64,000 nt of DNA, taken from Nitrosomonas sp. Is35 (lineage in GTDB: Bacteria; Pseudomonadota; Gammaproteobacteria; Burkholderiales; Nitrosomonadaceae). Numbering within the stretch: the first letter of the stretch is position 1; every line of letters begins with the position of its first letter. The stretch lies in the NCBI RefSeq assembly GCF_033063295.1, contig NZ_JAWJZH010000001.1, positions 248,001 through 312,000 of the forward strand, written 5' to 3'. Under the pieces are notes generated by a model. It saw only the letters and a list, made by a program, of their open reading frames with translations, was not told where the DNA came from and did no database searches. Below are positions 30,331 to 39,574 of the stretch, in pieces. The position numbers were made by a program, and so were the translations under genes.

Positions 30331-30804
30331 CTACAGAAAATGATCCAGCAATTTGCGGCTATGACGGTCCAGTGCCGTGCGGTCACGAAGCAGAAAATGG
30401 ATGCCATGGTCATCGGTGATCATTAACGACGATGCGGTTAAACGGCGGATATCCTCTTCCCCCTTCAGAATCAGTACCGCTGCACCACGATCTGTTTCGA
30501 TATGCCAGGTGCTTGGCGTGATGAAACCGGAGACTTTCGTGATGCGTTTTATCTCCGGCATAAATTCACGGCTTGCCAGTTCTGATTCAATCAACATGCG
30601 ATACGCTTCCGGTAAATCATCGAACTGCTCTATCCATGCCAACTCATGGCCATGCGAATCGATCAGCGCGATGCCTTGTCCCGGATCGGTAATCGGAAAT
30701 GATCGTACGGGAATGACACCTTCGTGCGTGACACCGGATTGATCGGTCAAAACCAAACGGCCGTAGGAATTCCGGGTTAATTGATAAGTAACGGTAGCAC
30801 TCAT
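30331..30804 (-). CDS. DUF1854 family protein
   Basis: A 157-residue soluble protein matching the DUF1854 family: GIALIDSHGHELAWIEQFDDL, the ITKVSGFITPSTWHIETDRG segment, and the C-terminal ITDDHGIHFLLRDRTALDRH with SRKLLDHFL. This family is usually encoded next to the type of ABC exporter found just upstream and, as I recall, is often associated with cyanophycin genes. It overlaps the stop of that exporter gene by four bases (ATGA), so the two are translated as a unit. Its biochemical role is unknown to me. Confidence 0.85.
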   Translation of the reverse strand: MSATVTYQLTRNSYGRLVLTDQSGVTHEGVIPVRSFPITDPGQGIALIDSHGHELAWIEQFDDLPEAYRMLIESELASREFMPEIKRITKVSGFITPSTWHIETDRGAAVLILKGEEDIRRLTASSLMITDDHGIHFLLRDRTALDRHSRKLLDHFL

Positions 30805-33095
30805 TTGTGTTCTCCTGCAATGCTGTGTTCCGCAGCGGAAATCAGTGCCCGTTCTTCTTCATCGACATTACGCGCTTGCGCCAAATACAGCCGGTGATAG
30901 TAGCCCTCACGTGCCATTAATTCAGCGTGATTGCCAACTTCCACGATTTTGCCACGATCCAGGACAATCAACCGGTTGGCTTCGCGAAGAGTCGATAGAC
31001 GATGTGCGATCGCGATCGTGGTTCGGCCGCGTACCAGATTATCCAATGCTTTCTGAATGTCTTTTTCCGTGGTGGTGTCGACCGAAGAGGTGGCTTCGTC
31101 CAGAATGAGAATACGCGGATTAATCAATAGCGCGCGCGCGATTGAAATGCGCTGACGTTCACCGCCCGATAATGCTTGCCCGCGCTCGCCAACCAGCGAA
31201 TCATAACCATGCGGCAGGCGTAAAATAAACTCATGTGCGTGCGCCGCTCGCGCCGCCGCGACAATTTCTGCGCGGCTCGCGTCTGGTTTGCCATAAGCGA
31301 TATTCTCAGCGATAGTGCCGAAAAACAGAAAGGGCTCTTGCAGCACTAGGCCAATATGTTTGCGATACTCAGCAAGCGGTAAGGTACGGATATCGTGTCC
31401 GTCGACCAGAATGGCGCCTTCGGTGACATCGTAAAAACGGCAGATCAGGTTGACCAACGTGCTTTTTCCCGAACCGCTGTGCCCAACCAGGCCAATCATT
31501 TCGCCGGGTTTAATAACTAGATTGATGCCGCGCGTTATACTGCGCGTTCCATACCGGAAACCAACGTGACGCAGCTCTATTTGCCCTTGAATCATTGGTA
31601 AATGTACCGGATTGGCCGATTCTGGAACGCTGGATACATGATCCAGAATGTCAAAAATGCGTTTGGTGCCAGCTGCCGCTTTCTGGGTGATCGATACAAT
31701 CCGGCTCATTGAGTCGAGCCGGATGTAGAAACGGCCAATGTACGCAAGAAATGCCGTCAGCACCCCAACAGTAATTTCATCTTGCGATATTTGCCATATG
31801 CCGAATACCCATACGACGAGTAACCCGACTTCGGTCAGCAGGGTGACCGTCGGCGTGAATAGTGACCAGATTCTATTTACTCGGTCATTGATCTGTAAAT
31901 TGCGTTGGTTGGCGGCATGAAAACGCGCCGCTTCTCTTTTCTCTTGCGCGAAGGCTTTAACTACCCGGATACCTGGAATTGTGTCTGCGAGCACATTGTT
32001 CACTTCGGCCCAGATGCGATCCACCTTTTCAAAACCAATTCGCAAGCGGTCGCGAACCAAATGAATCAGCCATGCGATAATTGGCAGCGGTATCAGCGTT
32101 ACCAAAGCTAACCAGGGATTGATCGACACTAAAATGATAGCCGTCATGCAAATCATGATGACATCCGTGGCGAAGTCGAGTAAATGCAATGAAATAAAAA
32201 GATTAATGCGGTCAGTTTCAGCACCGATACGCGCCATCAAATCGCCGGTCCGCTTGCCGCCGAAATATTCCTGCGAAAGATTCAGTAAATGCTCGTAGGT
32301 GGTGGTGCGCAAATCAGCGCCGATACGCTCTGAAACCAGCGCCAGCATGTAGGTTCGCGCCCAGCCCAGCATCCAGGCAAGGATCGCCGCTCCCAGTAAG
32401 CCGGAGAGATAGAATTGTACTAAGTCGGTATCGATAGGCTGGCCATTCTGATATGGAATCAACACATTATCCATAAGTGGCATGGTTAAGTAGGGCGGCA
32501 CCAAGGTTGCGGCAGTGCTGCATAAGGTCAGCAGAAAACCGATGAGCAGTCGTCCTTTGTAGGGTTTTGCGAAGCGCCACAAGCGTAGTAAGACCCAGGT
32601 GGAAGGCGGTATATGATTTTGTTTTTCGCAAACAGGGCATTCATCCTGTTCAGCAGATAGAAAAGCGCCGCAATGGGGACATTGAGCCGATGCCTGCGAG
32701 GATTCGGGCAGCTTGCCGTCGACATGATAATCCAATTGCTGCGTAAAGCACTCGATCAGCCGGTTTGCCGCCATGACATTACCTAAGCGGTAACGCCAAA
32801 AGGCCAGCCGCGTATGCGGATCGAACAATTCCAAACAGCCAACACCGGCATGATCACGCTGTGTCAGCTGCAATCCTTGCTGATAATTCCACGTTTGCCA
32901 AGTTTCATCGCCAGCCATTTTTGCCAATACACGTTTATTCGTTGCGATGATGATGCCTGTAGCAAAATGCAGCTGGTGGTCGAGATCGATTTCAAGCCAG
33001 GCGAGAATGCTTTCTTCGTTGATCAATTGTGAAGAAAGCGCATTGAGCCAAGCTGAAGGCAAGTTGCTTAATGATGGATGAGGGAGTTGTTGCAT
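30801..33095 (-). CDS. ABC exporter with N-terminal PH-like and zinc-ribbon extension
   Basis: The 764-residue protein begins with about 170 residues that are not part of a normal exporter: a strand-rich region resembling bacterial PH domains (with GIIIATNKRVLAKMAG) and a four-cysteine ribbon of two CxxC pairs (CPHCG and CPVCE). A standard ABC transmembrane domain follows (about 180-460), and then an ATPase domain with GHSGSGKSTLVNL, LSGGERQRISIARALL and LILDEATSSVD. It forms an operon with the DUF1854 gene. The substrate is unknown; no cyanophycin synthetase or cyanophycinase gene is in the window. Confidence 0.88.
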   Translation of the reverse strand: MQQLPHPSLSNLPSAWLNALSSQLINEESILAWLEIDLDHQLHFATGIIIATNKRVLAKMAGDETWQTWNYQQGLQLTQRDHAGVGCLELFDPHTRLAFWRYRLGNVMAANRLIECFTQQLDYHVDGKLPESSQASAQCPHCGAFLSAEQDECPVCEKQNHIPPSTWVLLRLWRFAKPYKGRLLIGFLLTLCSTAATLVPPYLTMPLMDNVLIPYQNGQPIDTDLVQFYLSGLLGAAILAWMLGWARTYMLALVSERIGADLRTTTYEHLLNLSQEYFGGKRTGDLMARIGAETDRINLFISLHLLDFATDVIMICMTAIILVSINPWLALVTLIPLPIIAWLIHLVRDRLRIGFEKVDRIWAEVNNVLADTIPGIRVVKAFAQEKREAARFHAANQRNLQINDRVNRIWSLFTPTVTLLTEVGLLVVWVFGIWQISQDEITVGVLTAFLAYIGRFYIRLDSMSRIVSITQKAAAGTKRIFDILDHVSSVPESANPVHLPMIQGQIELRHVGFRYGTRSITRGINLVIKPGEMIGLVGHSGSGKSTLVNLICRFYDVTEGAILVDGHDIRTLPLAEYRKHIGLVLQEPFLFFGTIAENIAYGKPDASRAEIVAAARAAHAHEFILRLPHGYDSLVGERGQALSGGERQRISIARALLINPRILILDEATSSVDTTTEKDIQKALDNLVRGRTTIAIAHRLSTLREANRLIVLDRGKIVEVGNHAELMAREGYYHRLYLAQARNVDEEERALISAAEHSIAGEHK

Positions 33096-33367
33096 GAATT
33101 AAACTGCAAAAAAGATAAAATGAGATTTTCTTTAGAAAGTGAAGTAAGACACGCAATCAACCCTTTAATGGATTGATTATAGAATTTTCCAGCATGCGTT
33201 TTTTATAGCTTCAGCTTCTGGCTGGACTATGTGATTTCTTCTGGTTTATGTTCGCCAGTTGCAAGCTGCTGGAATTTTTTCCTAGCCTTTTCGATTATTG
33301 CAGCTTTAGTTCTTTCCTTAAAGAATCAGTGGATTCAGGCGAGGCATTAAAGAAAGAAATAGGTCCA
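33096..33367. other. Gap holding coding-like remnants downstream of the DUF3619 gene
   Basis: 272 bases without an intact gene. On the minus strand the first 140 bases past the DUF3619 stop keep protein-like open frames: one reads NGPISFFNASPESTDSLRKE and another, open over 33325-33227, reads KERTKAAIIEKARKKFQQLA and then TGEHKPEEIT before a stop. Neither has its own start. They may be the remains of a longer DUF3619 tail or of a lost neighbour gene. Confidence 0.4.
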
Positions 33368-33934
33368 TTAGGGATCTAATTTTTCATCTAGTTCACTATC
33401 AGCGCGGGCTTCCGTGGGTAAATCCTCGATCAATTCCGGTTCACTCTCAATTTGAACATTTGCCGGAGAGCCATCAATTTCCTCAGGGATAGGCTCATTA
33501 GCGATCAGAACCTCTGCGGATATGTCCTCAACCAATTGGAGTACATTGTCAATATAGTTATCGATCGATAACTCATCAATCAGTTTCGGCTCATTATCAC
33601 TAAGACCGTCTGCCGATAAGCCATCAACCAGTATCGTAGTGTCTGTGGTTAGCCTGTTTCTTTCCAGAAATTGCCAATAAGTTGCCGACACCAAAGCAAA
33701 AGTGACCAACACGGCTACTAATAACAACAACTTTCCAGCATTGAAATGTTCGTTGTGTCCACCGAAAACGGACGTGCCATTACCTGAATTCATCATTTCC
33801 AATGTGGGCTGGCAATTTTCCAGAGCGGCACGGCGCGCTGCTTGCAGCCGATACAGGGTACTCTGCTTAATAGTTTCATTAGCACTGGTGTCCAATAATC
33901 TGGCAATTTCTTTTCCCAGTTCCTGCTCGTTCAT
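33368..33934 (-). CDS. DUF3619 family protein with expanded acidic repeat tail
   Basis: I start at ATG 33934 (188 residues, MNEQELGKEIARLLDTSANE) because it overlaps the sigma-factor stop as ATGA and has a GGAG site; an in-frame start further up adds an unlikely leader. The N-terminal helical part contains TLYRLQAARRAAL as in DUF3619 proteins, followed by one transmembrane helix (about residues 69-89). Family members usually end soon after with an LxDDLP-like acidic motif. Here the tail runs for about 90 residues and repeats that motif. It is probably a membrane partner of the sigma factor encoded upstream. Confidence 0.8.
   Translation of the reverse strand: MNEQELGKEIARLLDTSANETIKQSTLYRLQAARRAALENCQPTLEMMNSGNGTSVFGGHNEHFNAGKLLLLVAVLVTFALVSATYWQFLERNRLTTDTTILVDGLSADGLSDNEPKLIDELSIDNYIDNVLQLVEDISAEVLIANEPIPEEIDGSPANVQIESEPELIEDLPTEARADSELDEKLDP
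33394..33631 (-). repeat. Five 16-residue acidic quasi-repeats in the DUF3619 tail
   Basis: Units start at LVDGLSAD, LIDELSID, LVEDISAE, EIDGSPAN and LIEDLPTE. Spacings between unit starts are 48, 48, 54 and 48 bases. The consensus is roughly L-I/V-D/E-D/E-L-S/P followed by an acid and a short polar linker. At DNA level the units are diverged but still recognisable. Confidence 0.7.
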
Positions 33935-34497
33935 AATTTCACTCCTTTTTCTCTGAGAATTGTAGCTAATGTATGAACTGCCCGTGAGCAATGTGTTTTT
34001 ACACTACCTTCCGAGCATTTCATAATAGCGGCTGTTTCCGCCAAACTCATTTCTTCCCAGTAACGCAGTATGAAGGCTTCGCGTTGACGTGATGGCAGAA
34101 TTTTTATTGCTTCCTCTATTAAATTAATGAGTTGTAATCTTTCAAGCTGAGCATGGGGATCATTGGATTCCTGCTTTACCTGTAAAGTTTCGAGTATATC
34201 GAAGTCTTCTTGATTCTTATCTTGATCACTGGGGGTGAATGCTGAAAACAGTGTCGTCCATAGTGAACGGATCTTCTGCCGCCGGTAATAATCGCGAATG
34301 GTATTTTGCAGGATGCGCTGAAACAATAACGGTAGCTCTTCGGCTGGTTTTGAAGCATAGCTCGCCGTCAGTTTCATCATGGAATCCTGAACAATATCCA
34401 ATGCCATATGCTCGTCATGAACCGCGAACAAGGCTTGTTTATAGGCGCGCTTTTCGGTTGCAATCAGAAAATCTGAAAGTTCTTGTCGCGTGGCCAG
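33931..34497 (-). CDS. RNA polymerase sigma-70 family (ECF-like) factor, non-canonical start
   Basis: The protein holds sigma region 2 (LFAVHDEHMALDIVQDSMMK, LPLLFQRILQNTIRDYYRRQ) and region 4 (LPSRQREAFILRYWEEMSLA, CSEGSVKTHCSRAV). From TTG 34431 the product has 166 residues but lacks the start of region 2.1. The frame continues upstream as ATRQELSDFLIATEKRAYKQ, matching betaproteobacterial relatives that begin MASRRELxxFL. No ATG, GTG or TTG is available there; CTG 34497 or ATC 34500 follow an AAGG site. I give the CTG version (188 residues). It is coupled to the DUF3619 gene. Confidence 0.82.
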   Translation of the reverse strand: MATRQELSDFLIATEKRAYKQALFAVHDEHMALDIVQDSMMKLTASYASKPAEELPLLFQRILQNTIRDYYRRQKIRSLWTTLFSAFTPSDQDKNQEDFDILETLQVKQESNDPHAQLERLQLINLIEEAIKILPSRQREAFILRYWEEMSLAETAAIMKCSEGSVKTHCSRAVHTLATILREKGVKL

Positions 34498-34773
34498 GAT
34501 TTGTAACCTTAAAGTAAGTGATTAAAAATAATTTAGAAAGTTAAAACTAACGGGCGCTAAATTTTTGTAGAATACTAAATCTCGCGGGCTGCTGGAATAG
34601 TGTTAAATTTCATCACAGATAAGAAAAAAAGGATTTTATTTTTTATGATCAGTTTAAAACTAAAACGAATAATTCCCTATCAGATTCATGCGTAATAATT
34701 TTATTACTATTCTACTTATTTTTCGCTAATACAAAACTCTTATCTTAAAACAATCTAACAATGATCTGCTTTT

Positions 34774-34962
34774 ATGCAACAGCGCACAGTCAATTGCCCG
34801 CAATGCGGTAAAGAAATAATCTGGGAACCGGCCAGCCGTTTCCGTCCGTTTTGTTCCGAACGGTGCAAAACGAACGATCTGTCGCAATGGGCCCAGGAAT
34901 CTTACCGCATCCCTGAAGTAGAAAAAGATCCGGAGAATACTATAACCACTGAGCCGATATAA
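34774..34962 (+). CDS. yacG: DNA gyrase inhibitor YacG
   Basis: A 62-residue zinc-binding protein that in E. coli binds GyrB and blocks gyrase. Zinc ligands are Cys8, Cys11, Cys27 and Cys31 in CPQCGKEI and PFCSERCK, and [13 protein letters not shown] follows, all family-typical. It lies divergent from the sigma factor across a 276-base gap. Its last base overlaps the start of the diguanylate cyclase gene, so the two are cotranscribed. Confidence 0.95.
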   Translation: MQQRTVNCPQCGKEIIWEPASRFRPFCSERCKTNDLSQWAQESYRIPEVEKDPENTITTEPI

Positions 34963-36092
34963 TGGATGAATCGATCTACGAGAAGAACCGGGAGTTACAG
35001 CGTAAGCTCGATCATCTGCTCAAGCAAGCCAGAGCCAATGAGAAAAAGCAGGAGTTATATGAGACCTTTGGCTTTGAAATTATTGGCGCCAGCACACCCA
35101 AACAGCTGCGGGATCTGCTGTTATCGCAAACCGTTGAGCGTTTTCAGTTACTCGATGTTGTTTTGTGTCTGGTTGACTACCATAAAGACACCGAACGTCT
35201 GTTCTTTGAACGCGACGAAGAAGCGCAGCTGAGCTACGAGAACAAGCTCTTGATTCTCGATACCTTAAAAGATGCGGAAATCATCCATTCGCTATCCAGT
35301 CATCCGGTGCTGGGCGTGGAAGCATTGAAGAATTACCGCTGGATGATCGCTAATCTGAAAAGCCGCGATCAGGTAAAAAGTGCTGCATTTCTGCCGTTGC
35401 TGCGCGGCGATCAGATAATCGGCGCGTTATTGTTGCTTAGTCACGATCCGCATCGCTATCAGGCGGGTATCGGGACGCTTTTCTTGCAAAAAATATCCGC
35501 GATGGCTGCCGTTGCGATCGAAAACTGCCTCAATCAGCAACGGCTCAAGGAAATCAGCTACCAGGATGTGTTGACGCAAGCGTATAACCGCCGTTATTTC
35601 GATCTGCGTTTCAAGGATGAAATTGCACGCTGCATGCGCTGGGATGATGATTTGATCTGCATGTTTCTCGATGTGGATCATTTCAAGAAAATCAATGACA
35701 CCTACGGCCATCAAACCGGCGATCTGGTGCTCCGCTATATGGTCGGCTTAATCAAGGAGCAAGTCCGGTCGTGTGATATTGTGGCGCGATATGGCGGGGA
35801 AGAATTCGTCGTTGCGCTACCGTCGACGACGTTGCAAGCAGCGCATGAAATTGCCGAACGGTTGCGTCAAGCGATTTGTTCCACTGCGCTGAATTTTCAT
35901 GACAAACAATTCACGGTATCGATTTCGATCGGTATTGCCAGCCTGCGAAGTTTGTTGACTGCGCAGCAACACGACGCGGATTTCATCTGCAGCACCTTAC
36001 TCGATCGAGCCGACCAGGCGTTATACGCCGCCAAATCAGGCGGCCGCAATCAGGTGGCGGTATACGCCGATGCCGATCTGATTACGCACTGA
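34962..36092 (+). CDS. GAF-like / GGDEF diguanylate cyclase
   Basis: The 376-residue protein begins with a short coiled coil (residues 5-28) and a GAF-like sensor resembling DUF484 (about 35-190), followed by a GGDEF domain (about 205-365). The active site RYGGEEF lies near residue 277, and the product-inhibition site RSCD (RxxD) lies just before it, so the enzyme looks active and feedback regulated. DVDHFKKINDTYGH is also intact. There is no membrane helix, so the sensor acts in the cytosol. It follows yacG with a one-base overlap. Confidence 0.93.
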   Translation: MDESIYEKNRELQRKLDHLLKQARANEKKQELYETFGFEIIGASTPKQLRDLLLSQTVERFQLLDVVLCLVDYHKDTERLFFERDEEAQLSYENKLLILDTLKDAEIIHSLSSHPVLGVEALKNYRWMIANLKSRDQVKSAAFLPLLRGDQIIGALLLLSHDPHRYQAGIGTLFLQKISAMAAVAIENCLNQQRLKEISYQDVLTQAYNRRYFDLRFKDEIARCMRWDDDLICMFLDVDHFKKINDTYGHQTGDLVLRYMVGLIKEQVRSCDIVARYGGEEFVVALPSTTLQAAHEIAERLRQAICSTALNFHDKQFTVSISIGIASLRSLLTAQQHDADFICSTLLDRADQALYAAKSGGRNQVAVYADADLITH

Positions 36093-36118
36093 ACCGGGGC
36101 GGTTCTTTTCACCTGCGT

Positions 36119-37087
36119 TCATTCGATTCCGCGCATCATCGCAATGCCATGCGCGCCCATTTCCTGGGCGATGGGCAAATCTTCCCGGTGCAATCCGCCC
36201 AGTGCATACACCGGCAGCGAATAGCCGCGAATCAGCGTCGCAAACCTTCTCCATCCCAATGACGACAATCCCGGATGGCTCAGTGTCGGCTGCACCGGTC
36301 CCAGCACGGCAAAATCAAGCCCCAGCTGTTCGGCGGCAAAAAGTTCTTCGGCGTTGTGGCAGGATGCAGCGCATAATCCAGCGGCCGGATCGGGGCGGGA
36401 TGACATGGCCATCAGCTGCGACGATGTGAGATGTACGCCATCGGCGCCAAGTTCTTGCGCCAGTTCCGTGCTGCCATTGATCAACACTTTTGCTTGATAG
36501 GGCCGGGCAAGTTCCAGAACTCTCCCGGTAAAGTCACGTAGCGCATCGGGCGTCATTTGCTTCTCGCGGATTTGCAGCAAGCGCAAGCCGTTTTGTAATG
36601 CGCGCTCGATGTGCTGTAATGCGGCCTCGATGCCGGTTTCAGCCGCATGGGTGATGGCATAAACCGGCGGTAACCGCAGCGACTGCAAAATCGGGCCGTT
36701 GGCAGGCAGCATCGGAGATACTTCAACCGGATGTGGCCATTGCCAGGATAATCCCTGTTTTTCCCGGGGTGAGGGCTGACCTTCCCATTCCACCACGCGA
36801 AAGAAATGCAGTCGTACGGTGGCATGTGAATAGCTGAAAACGCGTGTGATCCAGGAATGAGCTTGGCGCACGTGGATGCCGAGTTCTTCCCACAATTCCC
36901 GCTCCAGCGCGTGCAGCAACGATTCGTTCGGTTCAACCTTGCCGCCGGGAAATTCCCAGTAGCCGGAATACACTTTCCCGGCGGGCCTGCGTGTCAGTAA
37001 GAACCGGCCATCCGGTTGCAGAATCACCGCTGCGACGACTTCAACGATAGGTGTCGATCCGGCAATTGGCGTGGTTGAGTGATTCAT
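36119..37087 (-). CDS. Nudix hydrolase (MutT-like) fused to thiamine-phosphate-synthase-like domain
   Basis: The 322-residue protein is a known betaproteobacterial and gammaproteobacterial fusion. The Nudix box GGKVEPNESLLHALEREL followed by WEELGI lies at about residues 48-70 and is intact, suggesting 8-oxo-dGTP cleanup. Residues about 140-322 form a TIM-barrel like ThiE/TenI, with ADGVHLTSSQL, LGPVQPTLSHPG and YALGGL. Whether this half makes thiamine phosphate or is a regulatory TenI-like domain cannot be told. It is four bases from the next minus-strand gene, suggesting an operon with the DUF815 ATPase. Confidence 0.92.
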   Translation of the reverse strand: MNHSTTPIAGSTPIVEVVAAVILQPDGRFLLTRRPAGKVYSGYWEFPGGKVEPNESLLHALERELWEELGIHVRQAHSWITRVFSYSHATVRLHFFRVVEWEGQPSPREKQGLSWQWPHPVEVSPMLPANGPILQSLRLPPVYAITHAAETGIEAALQHIERALQNGLRLLQIREKQMTPDALRDFTGRVLELARPYQAKVLINGSTELAQELGADGVHLTSSQLMAMSSRPDPAAGLCAASCHNAEELFAAEQLGLDFAVLGPVQPTLSHPGLSSLGWRRFATLIRGYSLPVYALGGLHREDLPIAQEMGAHGIAMMRGIE

Positions 37088-37090
37088 TGA

Positions 37091-37966
37091 CTAGGGATGG
37101 TTGCCAGCCGATTGTTGCCGCCCTGCCAGATCGCGCGCGAATTGCCACGCCACCCGGCCGCTGCGCGAGCCGCGTTCGATCGCCCATTGCAATGCTTCGG
37201 TACGCGCCAGCGCGGTCATTTCCGGAATACCGAAATAAGCCAGCCAGTAGCGCACGATATCCAGATACTGATCCTGATCGAACGGATAAAACGACACCCA
37301 CAGCCCGAAGCGCTCCGACAGTGAAATCTTCTCCTCAATGGCCTCGCTCGGATGCACTTCGTCGCCGATATGCTTGGTGTCGAGATTGTCGCGCATGAAT
37401 TCCGGCACCATGTGACGCCGGTTCGATGTGGCATAAATCAGCACATTGTCGGAAACCGTGGCAATCGAACCGTCCAGCACCACTTTGAGCGCTTTGTAGC
37501 CTGGCTCGTCGGTTTCAAACGACAAATCGTCGCAAAACAGAATGAAGCGTTCCGGGCGCTGATAAATCTTTTCCACAATGTCGTGCAGATCGACCAGATG
37601 ATGCTTCTCCACTTCAATCAGGCGCAGCCCGTCTTGCGCGTATTTATTCAATAGCGCTTTAATCAAGGACGATTTTCCGGTGCCGCGCGCGCCCGTCAGC
37701 AACACATTGTTGGCGGAAAAACCCTGCACGAACTGCTGCGTGTTCTGGTCGATGCGCTGTTTCTGTTCGTCGATGCCGCACAATGCGTCGAGTGTGATCC
37801 GATGCGGCTGCGTCACTGGTTGAATGAATCCGTTGTTGCCCTGCCTGCGCCAGCGGAAAGCGATCGCTGCTTGCCAATCCGGTTCCGGTGATACGGACGG
37901 CAGCGCTTTTTCCACGTGATCGAGTAATCGATCCAAACGCGCACAGAGCTTATCTAAATCATTCAT
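37091..37966 (-). CDS. DUF815 family AAA+ ATPase
   Basis: A 291-residue ATP-binding protein of the DUF815 family. Walker A is LLTGARGTGKSSLIKAL and Walker B is ERFILFCDDLSFE, with the sensor NRRHMVPEFMRDN. The family is often found next to the MutT/ThiE fusion in betaproteobacteria, as here, where only three bases separate the genes. Its function is not established. argJ precedes it on the same strand by 20 bases, so argJ-DUF815-Nudix are probably one transcript. Confidence 0.9.
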   Translation of the reverse strand: MNDLDKLCARLDRLLDHVEKALPSVSPEPDWQAAIAFRWRRQGNNGFIQPVTQPHRITLDALCGIDEQKQRIDQNTQQFVQGFSANNVLLTGARGTGKSSLIKALLNKYAQDGLRLIEVEKHHLVDLHDIVEKIYQRPERFILFCDDLSFETDEPGYKALKVVLDGSIATVSDNVLIYATSNRRHMVPEFMRDNLDTKHIGDEVHPSEAIEEKISLSERFGLWVSFYPFDQDQYLDIVRYWLAYFGIPEMTALARTEALQWAIERGSRSGRVAWQFARDLAGRQQSAGNHP

Positions 37967-37986
37967 CGGATTGGTTTACCGGTATG

Positions 37987-39213
37987 TCAGCTGCGGTAGC
38001 TGGCATTAATCTTCACATAATCGTAGGAAAAATCGCAGGTCCACACCGTAGTCGATGCGCTACCGCGATTGAGCACGACCCGGATGGTGATTTCAGCTTG
38101 ATTCATCACGCGCTGCCCATCCGCTTCGCGATAATTGGCTGCCCGGCCGCCTTTTTCCGCAACCAGCACATCGTCGAGATACAGTTGAATGCCGTCGACG
38201 TTTAGATCATCGATTCCGGCGTAACCGATCGCCGCGAGAATTCGGCCCAGATTCGGGTCGGAGGCGAAAAAAGCGGTTTTGACCAGCGGCGAATGTGCAA
38301 TCGCGTACGCCACTTTGGCGCATTCACCGGCATCCTTGCCCGCTTCGATTTGCACGGTAATGAATTTGGTCGCGCCTTCGCCGTCGCGCACGATCATTTT
38401 CGCCAGCTCGGCGGCAATCGCGGTCACGGCTTGCTGCAATTGGTTAAATTCGCTGCTGTCTTGCCGGGTGATTTCCGCATTCCCGGCTTTTCCGGTCGCC
38501 ACGACGATGAACGCGTCGTTGGTCGAGGTGTCACCGTCCACCGTGATGCGGTTGAACGAATGATCCGCTGCGTATTTCACCAACTCTTGCAACAAAGGCT
38601 GGCTGATGACCGCATCGGTCGCGACATACCCCAGCATCGTCGCCATATTTGGGCGGATCATGCCGGAGCCTTTGGCGATGCCGGTCACCGTGACCGTCTT
38701 GCCGCCGATCTGCACTTGCTTTGAGGCCGCCTTCGGCACGATGTCCGTGGTCATGATCGCGTGCGCGGCGTTAAACCAGTTATCCGCTTTGCAATTCGCC
38801 ACTGCGGCGGGCAATCCTTGAACAATCTTATCGACCGGCAACGGCTCCATGATCACGCCGGTCGAAAACGGCAGCACCTGCTGTGTGTCGCAACCCAACA
38901 ACCGGCCAGCTTCGGCACAGGTTGCCAGGGCATGCTGAATGCCTACCTCGCCGGTTCCGGCATTGGCGTTGCCGGTGTTGACCACCAAGACGCGGATGGC
39001 AGCGTGCGCCAAATGCTGCTTGGCCACGGTCACCGGCGCGGCGCAAAAACGGTTCTGCGTAAACACCCCGGCCGCTTGCGTGCCTTCGTCCAGCACCATC
39101 ACCAGCAAATCCTTGCGGTTGGCCTTTTTGATCCCGGCCTCGGTGGTGCCGAGCTCGACACCCGCAACAGGCAGCAATTGTTCAGGGGTTAGAGGAGGAA
39201 TATTGACAGGCAT
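37987..39213 (-). CDS. argJ: Bifunctional ornithine acetyltransferase / N-acetylglutamate synthase
   Basis: ArgJ recycles the acetyl group in arginine synthesis and, in bifunctional forms, also makes acetylglutamate. The 408 residues include the self-cleavage site in [16 protein letters not shown], where the Thr becomes the N-terminal nucleophile of the beta chain, and [15 protein letters not shown]. Presence of argJ fits the cyclic arginine pathway and complements argB at 24158. It heads a short minus-strand operon with the DUF815 and Nudix genes. Confidence 0.96.
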   Translation of the reverse strand: MPVNIPPLTPEQLLPVAGVELGTTEAGIKKANRKDLLVMVLDEGTQAAGVFTQNRFCAAPVTVAKQHLAHAAIRVLVVNTGNANAGTGEVGIQHALATCAEAGRLLGCDTQQVLPFSTGVIMEPLPVDKIVQGLPAAVANCKADNWFNAAHAIMTTDIVPKAASKQVQIGGKTVTVTGIAKGSGMIRPNMATMLGYVATDAVISQPLLQELVKYAADHSFNRITVDGDTSTNDAFIVVATGKAGNAEITRQDSSEFNQLQQAVTAIAAELAKMIVRDGEGATKFITVQIEAGKDAGECAKVAYAIAHSPLVKTAFFASDPNLGRILAAIGYAGIDDLNVDGIQLYLDDVLVAEKGGRAANYREADGQRVMNQAEITIRVVLNRGSASTTVWTCDFSYDYVKINASYRS

Positions 39214-39574
39214 AGTTAGTAATCAGCTTGATTGAAAGCCGCTATGCTACCTCATCTGCTGTGATATTTGCCATAAATTGCGACATCATTTTTCCCGCAA
39301 TGTACCCAATTTTCGCTATGACTAATTCAAGCATTTGGCACTAAAACTTCACATGGATAAAAATTTCGTGGACAGGATTTATCGAGCATGGCCGAACTGG
39401 GTGAGCAATACGGTAAGCTGCTGATAAAGGTGATGGCTTGGTTTTAAGCCGATACTAGCCGCGTAGCGAAGCAGGGATAACGATTTTAAGGAAAGAAATG
39501 TTTATTGGATTTCGGGATCTCGCCCATAAAAAACCCCGGATTACCGGGGCTTTTTATTTAAGCTTTAAGCTCGT
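39214..39574. other. Non-coding gap between argJ and the cold-shock gene
   Basis: The first part must hold the argJ promoter on the minus strand. A short plus-strand open stretch near 39360-39447 reads MAELGEQYGKLLIKVMAWF from its only ATG; it has no good ribosome site and I do not count it as a gene. The far end holds the cspA terminator. Confidence 0.5.
39528..39556 (-). terminator. Terminator of the cold-shock gene
   Basis: CCCCGG and CCGGGG pair around ATTA, with A and T runs on both outer sides, so it can work in both directions. On the minus strand it lies 18 bases after the stop of the cold-shock gene. Confidence 0.93.

Noticed and set aside
39353..39450. Insertion-sequence remnant or small gene between argJ and the cold-shock gene
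   Set aside because: Short open stretches only, no inverted ends, no transposase-like motif, no ribosome site.
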